Positions 43,956 to 54,519 are shown, counted from the stretch's first letter. The stretch: DNA of 64,000 nt from Dryococelus australis (GCA_029891345.1 CM057009.1:290666966-290730965), one strand, 5' to 3'. Numbers and translations are program-made. Notes: generated by a model not told the origin, from the sequence alone.

Positions 43956-44282
43956 GTAAACAGGCTACACAAATACACATAAATCAATTAACATAAAGCT
44001 GAGGCTCGACAATATTGTACAGCGTAGTGCAGCCTACAGGTCGCGTAAAATGAAACGTTTTCCTATAACTAGGTATTCGAATGAACAAGTCAGAATTAGG
44101 GAACATCGAGAAAGAATTCCAATTTATTCGCGGGCAGGCTTCGAAGACGGGTAGCAGTTGAAACTATCCAATAACGAAATGAGATCTGAGATAAAGCATT
44201 CTTGAATTAATAATACAATAACGTTCTGCACGAAAATAGGGTGTCCCTAAATGGTAATAAAGGGTAATAGAACGAGTTAATA
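43956..44282. other. Intergenic; nothing recognised
   Basis: No features seen. Confidence 0.4.
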
Positions 44283-44284
44283 GG

Positions 44285-44531
44285 GCTAGTGAATAGATTT
44301 GGGCTGCTTTTTACATTGAATTCTTCAGAGCCGATGAGGGTGATGAGTATGGAGCATCGTCGGAATGAAGGGGAGGGGCAATGGAAGATCCCCAAGAAAA
44401 CCCGCCAACCAGAGGCATCGTCCGGCACGATTCCCACATGCTAAGATCCGCGAGCGACCCAGCCGGAAATCGAACCCGGTTCGCTTAGGTGGTAGGCGAA
44501 TATCCTAACCACAGAATCACGGCGGCCCCCA
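44285..44531 (-). mobile_element. tRNA-derived SINE, family E, copy E7
   Basis: Reverse-oriented. The head complement at 44465-44531 keeps GAACCCGGTTCGC (B box) and a diverged A box; the body keeps CATCGTCCGGCACGATTCCC. The 76-aa minus ORF runs through it. Confidence 0.88.
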
Positions 44532-44700
44532 ACAGGCAATAGAGTCGAAATATATATTTGTGTTTATATTGGCGAAAAATGTAGAGAGTACGGGATATAT
44601 CGCGAAGGCGTAAAACTATCTAAGTCAGTTAACAGTTTTCTATTATACCTTACGTTTGAATAAAAGAACAGAATTTTAAAATATGTTTCTGCAATATGAT

Positions 44701-44995
44701 TAGGGACATCCGAATTTCGCGAAAAGATTTTCCGAGTAGTTGTATTTCATAACACTTTAGCTCAGATCCACTTTTGTGATTGGGTGATCTAGATGATACG
44801 CGTCTTAAGTGTCTGGCCACGAATCAGAGGCGTACAATATCGGAGTAACTTGTTTCTGATTGGTCAATCAACTAAGAAAATGTCTTATCACAGACACACG
44901 CCGCCAAAAAGCAAAAGGAAACTGCTGGTACGCTCGTAGGGTATTGAAGTCCAGAATGTGGAAAATTTTTTCGCGAAATTCGAGTGTCCCTAACT
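44701..44995. mobile_element. hAT-like MITE, family H, copy H1
   Basis: A 295-bp element with ends TAGGGACATCCGAATTTCGC and TTCGAGTGTCCCTA. TSD AATATGAT versus ACTATGAT (7 of 8). Interior has two CCAAT-type motifs (TGATTGGTCAATC). A second copy follows after 11 bp. Confidence 0.85.
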
Positions 44996-45006
44996 ATGAT
45001 ACATAA

Positions 45007-45308
45007 CTAGGGACACCCGAATTTCGCGAAAAATAATTTAGCGACCAGGTGTATTTCATAACACTAGAGTCCACATCCACGTTACTGATTGGATAATCTA
45101 GGTGCTACGCATATAAGATGTCTACCCGCGAATAACAGAGGTGCGGTAGCGGAGTAACTGATTTCCGATTGGCCAATCAAGTAGGAAAATATCTTCTCAC
45201 AGAGAAACGTCGGCAGGAATGAAAAGAAAACTGCTAGTATGCCACCAGAAGGGTTTTGAAATATAATATGAGTGAAAATATTTTCGGAAAATTATGGTAT
45301 CCCTAGTT
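45007..45308. mobile_element. hAT-like MITE, family H, copy H2
   Basis: TAGGGACACCCGAATTTCGC to ATTATGGTATCCCTA, colinear with H1 in the same orientation (GTATTTCATAACACTAGAGT, CCGATTGGCCAATCAAG). No TSD visible. Confidence 0.85.
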
Positions 45309-45329
45309 ATAGTCTATGAGCAGTATCTT

Positions 45330-45500
45330 CACAATTTTTGAATCAATCTTTTGAAAAATCTGCCCATGCATGACGTGTTTGGTTTTTCTTCAATATGCTA
45401 TATATCACAAACGCTTTAAACTTGTTCAACACAAGAGTACCTCTTTTTTTTTACTAAATTTAATTTTTACTTAGTTATATTTTATCCATAAATTATAATT
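45330..45500 (+). repeat. Dispersed repeat, family M, copy 2
   Basis: Aligns with 21449-21660: TTTTGAATCAATCTTTTGAA, CCATGCATGACGTGTT, TATATATCACAAACGCTTTA and TATTTTATCCATAAATTATA. Confidence 0.65.
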
Positions 45501-45501
45501 A

Positions 45502-45740
45502 TAGACCTGAAAATTATTGAGTTCAATGACCTGTAGACTAGACTCTACAGTCTTATGTACAAATATGTCGATATCGACGGCACATTGGTTGTCTGCTGTC
45601 ACAGTGGAAGGCGACAATTGGACACCGTTCTCCAGGAGGTGTCAAACACCGTGTGTGGACCAATGACTCAAGTTATATAAACGCACGTGTTTTGAATTCT
45701 TGCTTTCCCAGAATGAATCCGCGAATTCCTCGCGTCTCCA
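45502..45740 (+). mobile_element. hAT-like MITE, family A, copy A9
   Basis: TAGACCTGAAAATTATTGAG to CCTCGCGTCTCC, both ends shortened. The interior is typical, with CCAATGACT, TTATATAAACG and CACGTG. TSD not found. It stops 8 bp before the TSD of B3. Confidence 0.88.
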
Positions 45741-45755
45741 GTAATAAGTTATCGG

Positions 45756-46037
45756 TAGGGATAGGAAAATTTCGCGAGTTCAATGCGCTGCAGGTTAGAC
45801 TCCACAGTCCTGTGTACACGCGAGCCGGCACTGGCTGCTGCCTCAGAAAGTAGATAGTGTTACTCCACATTTGGCAGTATGGGATTCGCTACTTGTTTCC
45901 TTACAAGTCCGCTATTGTCTCAGAATCGTCCAGGGAGTGTCTAATCAACTCGATCCATTTGCAAACTCAACTTCAATGTACAGGTGTTTGACGTCTACCT
46001 TGTCCTGAAATTAACTCGCGAAATGTTTCTATCCCTA
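45756..46037 (+). mobile_element. hAT-like MITE, family B, copy B3 (best preserved)
   Basis: A 282-bp element, TAGGGATAGGAAAATTTCGC to TTTCTATCCCTA, with a perfect 8-bp TSD, GTTATCGG, at 45748-45755 and 46038-46045. It serves as the family reference. The right end shares CTTGTCCTGAAATTAACTCG with family A. Confidence 0.93.
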
Positions 46038-46045
46038 GTTATCGG

Positions 46046-46534
46046 GCGCAGAATGGCGAACAGTGGTACCATATTCTGCTGGCCTGTGTCCCCACTGAAG
46101 GCAGGAGGCGACAGGCAGCTGAGGAAGGGACGAATGGTCGTACAGATCGCCGGCTCACAAAAATAATTAGGTTGTGGCGCACCAATCGACTGCGCCACGG
46201 GAGGTCGGCTATATACTGTACTTACAGTAAAATTTTCCTCTGCTGATAATCGTAAATTTTTTTAAGAGTGTTGCCTGTCAGGCACTTGACCTCCACATAA
46301 ACTCTCTCGCTTACTTGTAAGAGTTCCAATATTGGTGATTGTGAGGTCTGCTTGTTTTTTTTTTTGCTGGACATTTTGCGCATATCTGTCTTCGAACCCT
46401 CAGTCGGCATGTCTCCCGCTTTCTTCTTTATCCTTGCCACCACTACTCTCTCCTTCCCCGACTTGTGCCGGCCCGTGTAGAGACGAGCTTGGCTCTTTCA
46501 GTCACAGTGTCCTCTATAAGGGACGTTAGCTATG
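46046..46534. other. Intergenic; nothing recognised
   Basis: Pyrimidine-rich at 46430-46480. ORFs of 60-73 aa have no motifs. Confidence 0.45.
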
Positions 46535-46643
46535 AAGTGGCTTGAATGTTCTGCATTGTACACAGCAGAACATGCCGTAAATTTTTCCTACGTGTGGGAG
46601 ACATCGTTCGCTGCTGAGACTACGTTCCGTAGCCACATAAATT
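46535..46643 (-). repeat. Dispersed repeat, family J, copy 2
   Basis: ACGTGTGGGAGACATCGTTC and CTACGTTCCGTAGCCACATA are the complement of the 6665 copy. Confidence 0.6.
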
Positions 46644-46885
46644 GGGACCTGAACAATTCGCGAATTCATTTTAGACAATCTAGAATTCAACACACGTGCA
46701 TTTATATAACTTTGACCATTGGTTCACACGGTGTTTGACACCTCCTGGAGAACGGCGTCCAGTTGTCGCCTTCCACTGTGACAGCAGACAACCAATGTGC
46801 AGTTAGTTGATATCGGCATATTTGTACATAAGACTGTAGAGTCTAGCTTGCAGGTCAATGAACTCCCGAATTTTTCAGGCCTCTA
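46644..46885 (-). mobile_element. hAT-like MITE, family A, copy A10
   Basis: Inverted copy, GGGACCTGAACAATTCGCGA to TTTTTCAGGCCTCTA. CACGTG, TTATATAA and CCATTGG all intact. It abuts both repeat J and element C4, with no TSD visible. Confidence 0.9.
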
Positions 46886-46887
46886 CG

Positions 46888-47599
46888 TATAGCACGTTCA
46901 CGGTTAATTGAGCACATTGAAAGTCAACCTTTGAAATTTGTCAATACTCCTACCTACGTATATTTTAACGTGCACACGTTGATTTTCATGCGGCCAGTAA
47001 AGTTCGTAACGACGGAGGAAAACGTAGTTCCATATCTTAACAATGAACTAAAAGTGCTATAGAAACATTTGTAGATATGCAAACGAATTGCTTTGCTTTC
47101 TTTTGTTAATGCTTATTAAGTGTACAAATGAGCAAATTTATAAGATATTTACTTTTATAATAATTCCACAGTTTCACGTGGACGACTCATGAGTCATGAA
47201 TAGAGACCCAAGAGTTGAGCGGGTTCAGTTCTATACAAGTTGGAATTCACACACTTGTACGTTCATGTTACTTTTGTAATTGGTTGACGTTTTGTTTGAC
47301 ACCTCCTGGAGATAAATTAGTCAATAACAAACATGCAATAAATTGTGCGCCCAACAACCACCTTTTGCAACCACAACAATAAACCAATAAACATTTTATA
47401 TCTGTCCGAGAGTATATAAGATTGTAAAGTCTAGCCTACAGGTTATTGAACTCGTGAATTTACCCGGGTCTCAACTCATAAATAAAATGATCCGGCCCAT
47501 GAAAATGTTAACATATGTTGAAAGAAACAGACGGTGTCCGTACGAGTAGATTTTTAGCAGGGCTTTTAAAATTGCTCAGTTTACCGTAAACAGCCTATA
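46888..47599 (+). mobile_element. Family C element, copy C4, split by MITE A11
   Basis: Left part from GCACGTTCACGGTTAATTGA to the GACTCATGAGTCATGAA junction at 47200; right part resumes at 47475 with CTCATAAATAAAATGATCCG and ends TTTACCGTAAACAGCCTATA. In C1 and C2 these blocks are contiguous. Confidence 0.85.
47201..47474 (-). mobile_element. hAT-like MITE, subfamily A', copy A11, nested in C4
   Basis: A 274-bp element, TAGAGACCCAAGAGTTGAGC to ACCCGGGTCTCAA. TSD GTCATGAA at 47193-47200 and CTCATAAA at 47475-47482 (6 of 8). The middle matches A12 (11677-11878) rather than family A proper, and keeps GAGTATATAAGA. Confidence 0.85.
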
Positions 47600-48199
47600 G
47601 TTTGGTGAGCCAATCAGAATTAGATCAGTCGTGAAATTAACACCCTTGATTCGCGGCAGGCAACCAAAGATGCTTAGTAATTAAAACAATTAATTACAGA
47701 AGCGGATATGAAATCAATTTTTTTGAAATACTTATATAAATGGATACACTTTTCGCGAAAATCGGATGTGTCTTCGCACTGACCGAGTGGCCACATGTGG
47801 ATCCCGCAAAATTCTTCTGCAATGAACTTTGGAGATCTTCGTACATTTCGTCCAAATTCAGGCCGTGTTGTTGCAACTGGAAATTTTTGCGAACAGGATG
47901 GTCACGCAACCGTTTATGCCTGCGAAAATGCTGACAGATTTCCTAGTTTCAAAGATATGGTTGGTGCAACTGAAGATTTGTTTGGCTCTACGTATATTAA
48001 AAAGTTCCGATTAGTAGAAAAAATCGTTAATTCAAAGTTTGCATAATCTGCGCTCGACTTGTACGTCTTAACCCTTCCAACTTAAGCGACTGTTGGAGGA
48101 ATTGGAATGTTTTTATTAAACATACATTTCAAATACTGAACGACGTATTGCAAATAAATATCTAAAATTTTTGCAGTTTCACCTTTTAGTTTCCTGTCC
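47600..48199. other. Unassigned; overlapping small ORFs at 47694-48046
   Basis: Plus frames at 47795-48046 (83 aa) and a minus frame at 47694-47909 (71 aa) overlap. None carries a motif I know. GGTTGGTGCAACTGAAGATT followed by TGTTTGGCTCTACGTATATT at 47959-47999 resembles the sub-terminal sequence of MITE G2 near 12790-12835, so part of this stretch is probably a repeat. Confidence 0.45.
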
Positions 48200-48870
48200 G
48201 AATTAATGTTATATGTTTTCACGAATATGTACACTGGGTCGAAATGGGCTAATTTACCAAACGGTAGCCCAAACATTTCGAAATGTATCGTAACGTGCAA
48301 TTGCCATTCAAGCCCAACACCTATTTCCGCATCTTCACTCAGCACACAGAGGCGAAATGGTGTGGCAGCTACTTTGATGAGGGAGAACCTATTTTCAGAT
48401 TGGCTGCGTGAGGCAATGGGAATGGGCCTCGCATCTGATTGGCCAATCACGTGCTGCAAAATGTGTCCTGTTGGCTGAGCTGCTGGCTGGCAAGCAGGTT
48501 CCCAGGCACTTGTTGTGCGAACGGTGTTCCCATATTTTTTTGGCCAACGACGCAATTTTGGTGGTGTCTGCCGCTGGATTTCTCGGAATAAGAGAGTGAA
48601 AAGAGTTAAAAGATTCGGGCGGCTCTTGCCATCGAGGTCTTGAGAGACGATGAGGGTGAAGTATGGAGCAGCGCCGGAAGGAAAGGGCGGGGGAACGGGA
48701 GATCCCCGAGAAAACCCGCCGACCGGCGGCATCGTCTGGCACGATTCCCAAATGAAAAAATCCGGGGGAACCCCGCTGGGAATCGAACCCGGTTAGCCTC
48801 GTTGGGAGGCTGTCGGAATAAGCGGCTGTTTCATATCATAATTCTTAAGTACTCTGTGAGTGATATGGTC
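48200..48870 (+). repeat. Dispersed repeat, family F, copy 2, split by SINE E8
   Basis: Aligns with 30010-30390 from ATGTACACTGGGTCGAAATG-like sequence to GACGCAATTTTGGTGG, and resumes after the SINE with GCGGCTGTTTCATATC and TTCTTAAGTACTCTGTGAGT. Confidence 0.65.
48593..48812 (-). mobile_element. 5'-truncated tRNA-SINE, family E, copy E8, nested in repeat F
   Basis: Perfect 10-bp TSD TCGGAATAAG at 48583-48592 and 48813-48822. The body and B box (complement of GAATCGAACCCGGTTAGCC) are present, but the A-box end is missing. With the TSD intact, the truncation happened at insertion, as expected for LINE-driven reverse transcription. Confidence 0.92.
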
Positions 48871-48999
48871 TCTAGTCATTGGCGACCTGGTCTTCTGGCG
48901 CGACGAAACGTGACGGTTGGTTAGGGACTCAAGGCGATAGAGAGGATTCTGAATTTCAGGAGGAGATGCCGTGACTTTGTTTACCCGACATGGGTTTCG

Positions 49000-49640
49000 G
49001 CGTAGGTCACGAAGCACTTCCCAGGGAGTTGGGCCATCAGAAGCGCTAGCAAATTGCCCTGCGTCCCCCTCCCCCCTGCCCCTTCGCGCAAAAAAGAGGC
49101 GCGTGCCGCGTAGCGATGGGAAGTAACTCCCGCACGAGCGCCGGAGGAGGCGCCCTTTATTCTCTCCGTCCGAAGAAGATTTTCCGAGGGCCCTCGACGA
49201 GCACGTCGTCGCAGCGGCAACAAAACGAGCGAGCTGACTTTAAGTGGCAGGGGCTTCATATTCTCTCCCGCGACGCCAATTTACAAGGGTACGATGTCGG
49301 GGGGTGGCTGTTGGGGAAGGAGGGGGGTTGTATCGGGCGTCTGATCGCGAGCCTGCTGATGACGTGAGACAATGGAAGGTGCCCTGGCGTCTTCGCGAGC
49401 AAGGAGGCGAAGTGCTCGAGGACGTGTAAGGAGACCATTAAAGAGAGTTGCGGAGGAGAGAGGATGTAAACGCCTCGTAAATAAACGCGAGAGCGCCTCG
49501 CGTGGATCACATCTTCTGATGAAATATTCGACGCTCTCCCTCTCCAGTCAACAAGTGAGCGTCGGGGCTGCGCGAGCCCACACACAAACTCACACTCACA
49601 TTCGGGAAAGGAGCCCAAGCTAGTTGAAAACCGTGGCTAA
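49000..49640. other. CpG-rich island of single-copy appearance
   Basis: The base composition jumps to GC-rich with many CpG (CGACGAGCACGTCGTCGCAG, CGCCGGAGGAGGCGCCC) and no family A-M repeat inside. ORFs of 60-120 aa are open on both strands, as GC-rich DNA allows, but none has a domain. A CpG island promoter, an untranslated first exon, or a conserved non-coding element are the options. Confidence 0.5.
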
Positions 49641-51839
49641 AATTTCGTCTCGTCTGATGCTCCGTTGAATATTCATCATCGGCACTTTTATTCATGGAAA
49701 CCATGAGTTGAACTACATTTTTACTTTTTTTTTAAATTTTTCACGGGATATGTTAATCAGCCTGTCCGGAATTAATGGTTTGCATTTCGTGCTCATGCTT
49801 ACGCAGCGGGAAAAATATTATTGGTCAATCCTGGTGTGCTTTACCTGCTCTAGTCGCACAGAAGCCTAATCCTTCTAATTCTGTTATCATTATCTAATTC
49901 TGTTATCATTATCATAACGATCCTTGGAATAATAGTTGCATTAAAATGCACTACACGGGGATTGTTTGCACACTTGATAGTTGCCCAAACAAGAATGTCT
50001 TGCACTGGTGCATTATACCTCATTGCGAAATATGTTTCCCATTATGCTTCTCTCCCAACAAGTTTGCGATGTTTTTCTGCCATAATTTTCGACTATATGG
50101 AATAGTGATTCATAAACAACATTATCGTAGCACTTTTTGCTCTAATCAACTTGTTCCTTGCAACGATACAGCCATTGTTTATACGTTAAAGATAGGACAA
50201 GAAGGACCGATAAGAATACAGCATAAATGTATCATTTGGTGACGAACTGTTACAGCATGTCATTCAAAGACGATGAATTACAGTCAGACACTTCTGCGAT
50301 AATGGCAATGCATAAACAAATCGTCAGCCAAGGACATCCACCTGAGATGAAAATGTTATTTCGGAGTCGTGCATACCGACAACCGCGGCCAAATGTAATT
50401 GATAAACACATGTGAGAACCATCGTCCTTTGAATGGTTTTTTTTTTCTTTCAGTGGGAGCGAGTACTAATTACAGGATGGATCTGAACTCTACCGACAAA
50501 CTACGGTAGGTGATTCCTGATCAAAAAACAGACCGAAAATATGTATTACGACCTATAGCCTAAGTCCATTCCGGAAGGGTATAACCGCGGTTATGCATCT
50601 CTGAGTTTCTGGATAATACATTATTAACGATGAAGTGTAAACCATACAAAATCCATATAAACTTATAGACTGGAACCCCATGTTTGCATTTACAAAAGTA
50701 ACAATGTGGCATTTCAAGATATTTCCCAGTGGAATAATAATGAACGATACGTGTTAAAAAAAAAAAAGGTTCACCTTGAATTTTAACCGTGCATGTCATC
50801 GTTTTTAATAAATTATTGCAATAACGAATTGCAACATTTTCATGGTTAGATCATTATGCATTAATTTCTCGAAAACTGTGGTCTTTAGCGTAAAAACTGA
50901 AGGTGGCATTTTCTTTAACCATGTATGGTAAATAACTAACCCGCAGAAAGAAACAAAAATACCGGACAGTTACAGCTTTTAATGCACAACCCATCCGCTT
51001 TTATGAAAGGGGGTTGATAACCGCACCCAGTTTTGTATGGTTTGCATGTTGCCGTTCAATAATGCACTATCCGGAAACTCGCAGATTTGTCTTTCACTCT
51101 GGCTATGTTAATAAAAATAAACTTGAGCCTCAGCTACACTTTCAAGAATGGTTACACTCTTGCGGAATAGACTTAGGATACAAGTCGTATACATATTTTC
51201 GGCCTATTTGTTGATGAAAAACATCCTGATGAAGTTTGCCGATAGAGTTCAGTTCTATCCTGTATAAAAATGGTTGTGAATACAGGCTATTGCTGCTACG
51301 TCGTCACAAAACCAAGACAATGACACGAAAACATCTCCTTAAACAACCGTCAGCAAATGTACTATCTGAGGAAATATGTCTCTGCAGTTGCATTAATGTT
51401 TAAAACTGTCAACTTTTTCATTTATATGCTCTTGAGGTTAATTAAACACTGTTGAAGGCCTTGCTTGCGATTTACTTTCCTTTTCATTTTGTATCCTAAC
51501 GCTATTTGTTAATCTGAAACTGTTGTGGGCCACATCACTTTATTCCTGCATCATCCAAGTGAAACGATGGAAAATTTAGGGGAGTAAATGTGTTAGTAAT
51601 ATGAAAACGCGTGCTTCTGTTATCCATGAAATACGGAATACTGGATTTAGCAGCCTTAAATTTGCATAATACACTCAAAGAACGACGCACAGTGGGGCCA
51701 AGCATACTTATGCTTGGCGAGAAAACATACTTTCTCAATGTGATTTACATGGTAACAAAAGAAGTTTATGGTTTTTTTTACCTACTGTAACAACGAAAAG
51801 TACGATTTCGAATCGAACAGAGGACTAAGGAGTACCGTA
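49641..51839. other. Intergenic; unrecognised ORFs
   Basis: The plus frames at 49946-50242 (98 aa, cysteine/histidine-rich), 50227-50415 and 51014-51214 and the minus frame at 50560-50799 have no domain I can name. They could be decayed exons of one mobile element. No repeat borders. Confidence 0.4.
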
Positions 51840-53080
51840 ATTACAAAAGTTGCTATTCGGACTCTTGAGCCTCGTTCGCACTATCAATGATGTCGCTGCT
51901 GTCGTTTACCGCATAACGAATAACCAGTACCCGAAGTATATCCAGGACCTCCTTTTCAAACTGCGTGGCTTTCGTCTTTGGCATCTTTCTGAGTGAAGAA
52001 ATAAGCGGATCCGAGGATATCAACAGCACATCCAGTTTAATCTTGTCTTCTAGTAATCAGGTATCTTTTTTTAATACGTCCCTAATTGTTTTCTTTGTCT
52101 TTGAGACAATATTATTTTGCTCGGTGCCCCAAGATTACCATTTATCAAGCAGAAGTTAATATGAAAGATAGAGCAAACACCCAAAAAACAAAATGCTCGC
52201 GTAAAGAACGGATAAGCCGAAGCTGACTCTTGAAGTATCGGCTATCGCCGTACTCAGAACGTTCTCTAGATTACTGAAGTCTTTAGAGCTGAGATAACAA
52301 AGTAAACAACTCTGAGTTGATGAAATTCCTGTAACGGCATTGCATAATTTGGCGCCAATCATAATGAGAAGCATGCTGTAGATGACTTCAAATTTATTGT
52401 CTTCTTACTCGGAAATAAACAGATATAATTGTTGTATTTGCCGTTTGATGTGATCCGGCTCCATTTGTGATATATCTGCTATTTTACGCTGGAACTGAAA
52501 TCCGATGGGCATACAGTGCCGTGTTAACGAAGTTCGGAGATTTTGCCAGAAAACTGTTAGCCATTATCGGTTCCGGTTGTCGTCAATTAGCCGTATAGGT
52601 ACAAATGAAGAAAGGCAAAAGTTTGAGTCTGTACCACCTGAGTCACTTGAAAACGTTTGCTTGTATTCTGATTGTAGAGAACCTTTGAATCCCCAATTGC
52701 ATATCAGGCTTCGTTTTAGACTGTTCTCAACTGCATTTTTAAATTCGACCATCTGAGCCTCCAGAAGATGGGAGGCAGTTTGGACAAGAAGTGCCTACAG
52801 GTTAACTTCAGCTGCAGTTTCTGATAGCATTGTGTGTACCTTCGGAGGAAAACATTATTTTGTTTTGCTTTCTGGATGTTTTATGACCTCTATAGGTCAT
52901 GTTCTCGAATAATATTGTATTGGAGTCTGGTGAGCTGATCATCGGTGAGCTGCTTCGTTGGTGGACTATGTAATATGTTGTAAGTTTCTTGATATTTCGA
53001 AACTCGCGTGGGTGAGGTTGCTGTTATATATTTTACTAGTTTTAAATTCTCCACTTTGCCACAAGATACCATGCTCATTT
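51840..53080 (-). pseudogene. Decayed copy of an arthropod-wide uncharacterised, transposon-like protein
   Basis: Read leftwards. Near 52940 LTDDQLTRLQYNIIREHD; at 52820-52750 an AEVNL-stop-ALLVQTASHL segment; 52752-52564 CNWGFKGSLQSEYKQTF then SFVPIRL; near 52540 VFWQNLRTSLTRHCMP in another frame; 52374-52156 GAKLCNAVTGISSTQSCLLC and then FGLSVLYASILFFGCLLYLSY; 52030-51860 SSDPLISSLRKMPKTK, ending before a stop. I recognise this order from proteins repeated in many arthropod genomes that are left unnamed. Internal stops, frameshifts and a large deletion between the LYLSY block and the SSDP block show it is dead. Function of the family is unknown to me. Confidence 0.65.
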
Positions 53081-53973
53081 GGCGGCAAAGGAGATCTCAT
53101 CACTTGAATATGTGGCTCGCGAGTTTTCTGCTTTCAGTCGCCTTATACTATGGCATGATTAATCGAAAATCTTCGCTGGTCGACATATACGTTTTCTAGT
53201 ATTGACCCTTTCGTAATTTGGAAACACCACTGAAGAGTATAACCAGTCCTTGGCCTTCCCCAAAAATCATTCTTCTATCCGAAGAGCTTGCTGCCATCTG
53301 TTCTTAAAATAGGATACGAAAAATTAAATTCGCTTCTTGAGAGACGGAAAATATTCGTCCATGATATATTTTTTCTTAATTTGGACGAAGTCTTTCAATA
53401 CCATAACTTGCTCCTGTATTTGTACACTCCCAGACTGCCTCGTGGTATCATAAAGTTCTCATGTAGTCATAAAAACCTCATTGGTGTAACCCGATCCTTC
53501 AATAAAAAAAATACATACGCATGCTTTTGGTCATCAGGTCAAGTATAATTGGCTATTCGAGTTTTACAGGCTATCAACTTCTAAACGGCTACAATGACAC
53601 AACTAGCAGATATGATCGGGGTTTGTTTCCAGTTATGGCAACTATAATGTGCGAAATAATCATAAATGTTAAGCTGGAGGACATGATATGCCCTGATATA
53701 TACTGAAACCTCCAAGACGCTCTTCTCTGTCCCACGCTTTCGTTACATTGCCTTTATTGCCCCATAAAACTATTTCTGATTTCGCAAAACCTATATGCAA
53801 TAGCATGAAAATGTTCTTACCTGATGGTAAAGACATCATGTTAAGTGACACCTGGTTTTTATAGCCACGCACGACACTATCATGCATTTAACGATCTCCC
53901 AGATAGAGAGCTTCTCCGTAACTGACCCATGTACGCTAACATTCTGCCACGCGCTGTGACATCAGCTGCGTTC
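53081..53973. other. Possible upstream remnant of the 51840-53080 pseudogene
   Basis: Minus frame 53887-53669 and plus frames 53288-53548 and 53521-53706 lack motifs. The minus-strand sequence may continue the pseudogene's N-terminus, but I could not follow it. Confidence 0.35.
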
Positions 53974-53976
53974 TAA

Positions 53977-54519
53977 GGGCCGGTACAAAACTGAATCTGA
54001 GATCGTATCTAAGATCGATACTGAAAACTGTAGCACCATTCGAGTTCAGAGCTGGACTGGAGATCGAGATTAAGTTCATTTCGAACCACCGAAACTATCG
54101 GTTTGAAATCTCGATCCGAGATCAGCAGCCATCGTCGACAAATGTAGTTTAAAATACGCCAACAGATAGAACTACATTCGATTGTTTTCTTGGGAAATTA
54201 AAACATTATACACACTTGAATATTATTCAGTAAACTTCGTACAACAATAATTCACTTAAAACAGATAAAAGATCGCACATCTAGTTCTATCTATTATGAA
54301 AAATATGCCTACTTCCATGACGTCATATATTACGAACCAATAGCAAAATTTGTCTCATACTTAATATCGATCTCTCCAAGATCGACGAATCTGAGATCCA
54401 GAATCATGAAATTGCGTTGTTGCAACACTTTTACACTGGAACAAAGATCAAACTGGATTCTGGTTCGGAACTAGGATCATTCGATCTCGGATCGGGGGCG
54501 TTGTTGGAGAAACCTGCCC
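53977..54519. mobile_element. PIF/Harbinger-like MITE 1
   Basis: A 543-bp element starting GGGCCGGTACAAAAC and ending GGAGAAACCTGCCC, flanked by TAA on both sides (53974-53976, 54520-54522), the Harbinger TWA target. Sub-terminal zones hold many GAGATCG/CGATCTC words, such as CTGAGATCG, GGAGATCGAG and TCGATCTCGGATC, typical of transposase-binding arrays. Non-coding. Confidence 0.75.

Noticed and set aside
48082..48732. 216-aa ORF, the longest in the window
   Set aside because: It runs across SINE E8, its TSD and repeat F in the antisense direction. It is chance read-through of GC-rich repeat DNA.
49256..49618. 120-aa minus ORF in the CpG island
   Set aside because: GC-rich DNA opens frames on both strands here. 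No domain, and a competing ORF on the other strand.
51220..51260. Second hammerhead core (CTGATGA at about 51220)
   Set aside because: No paired stem II and no GAAAC follow at the right distance.
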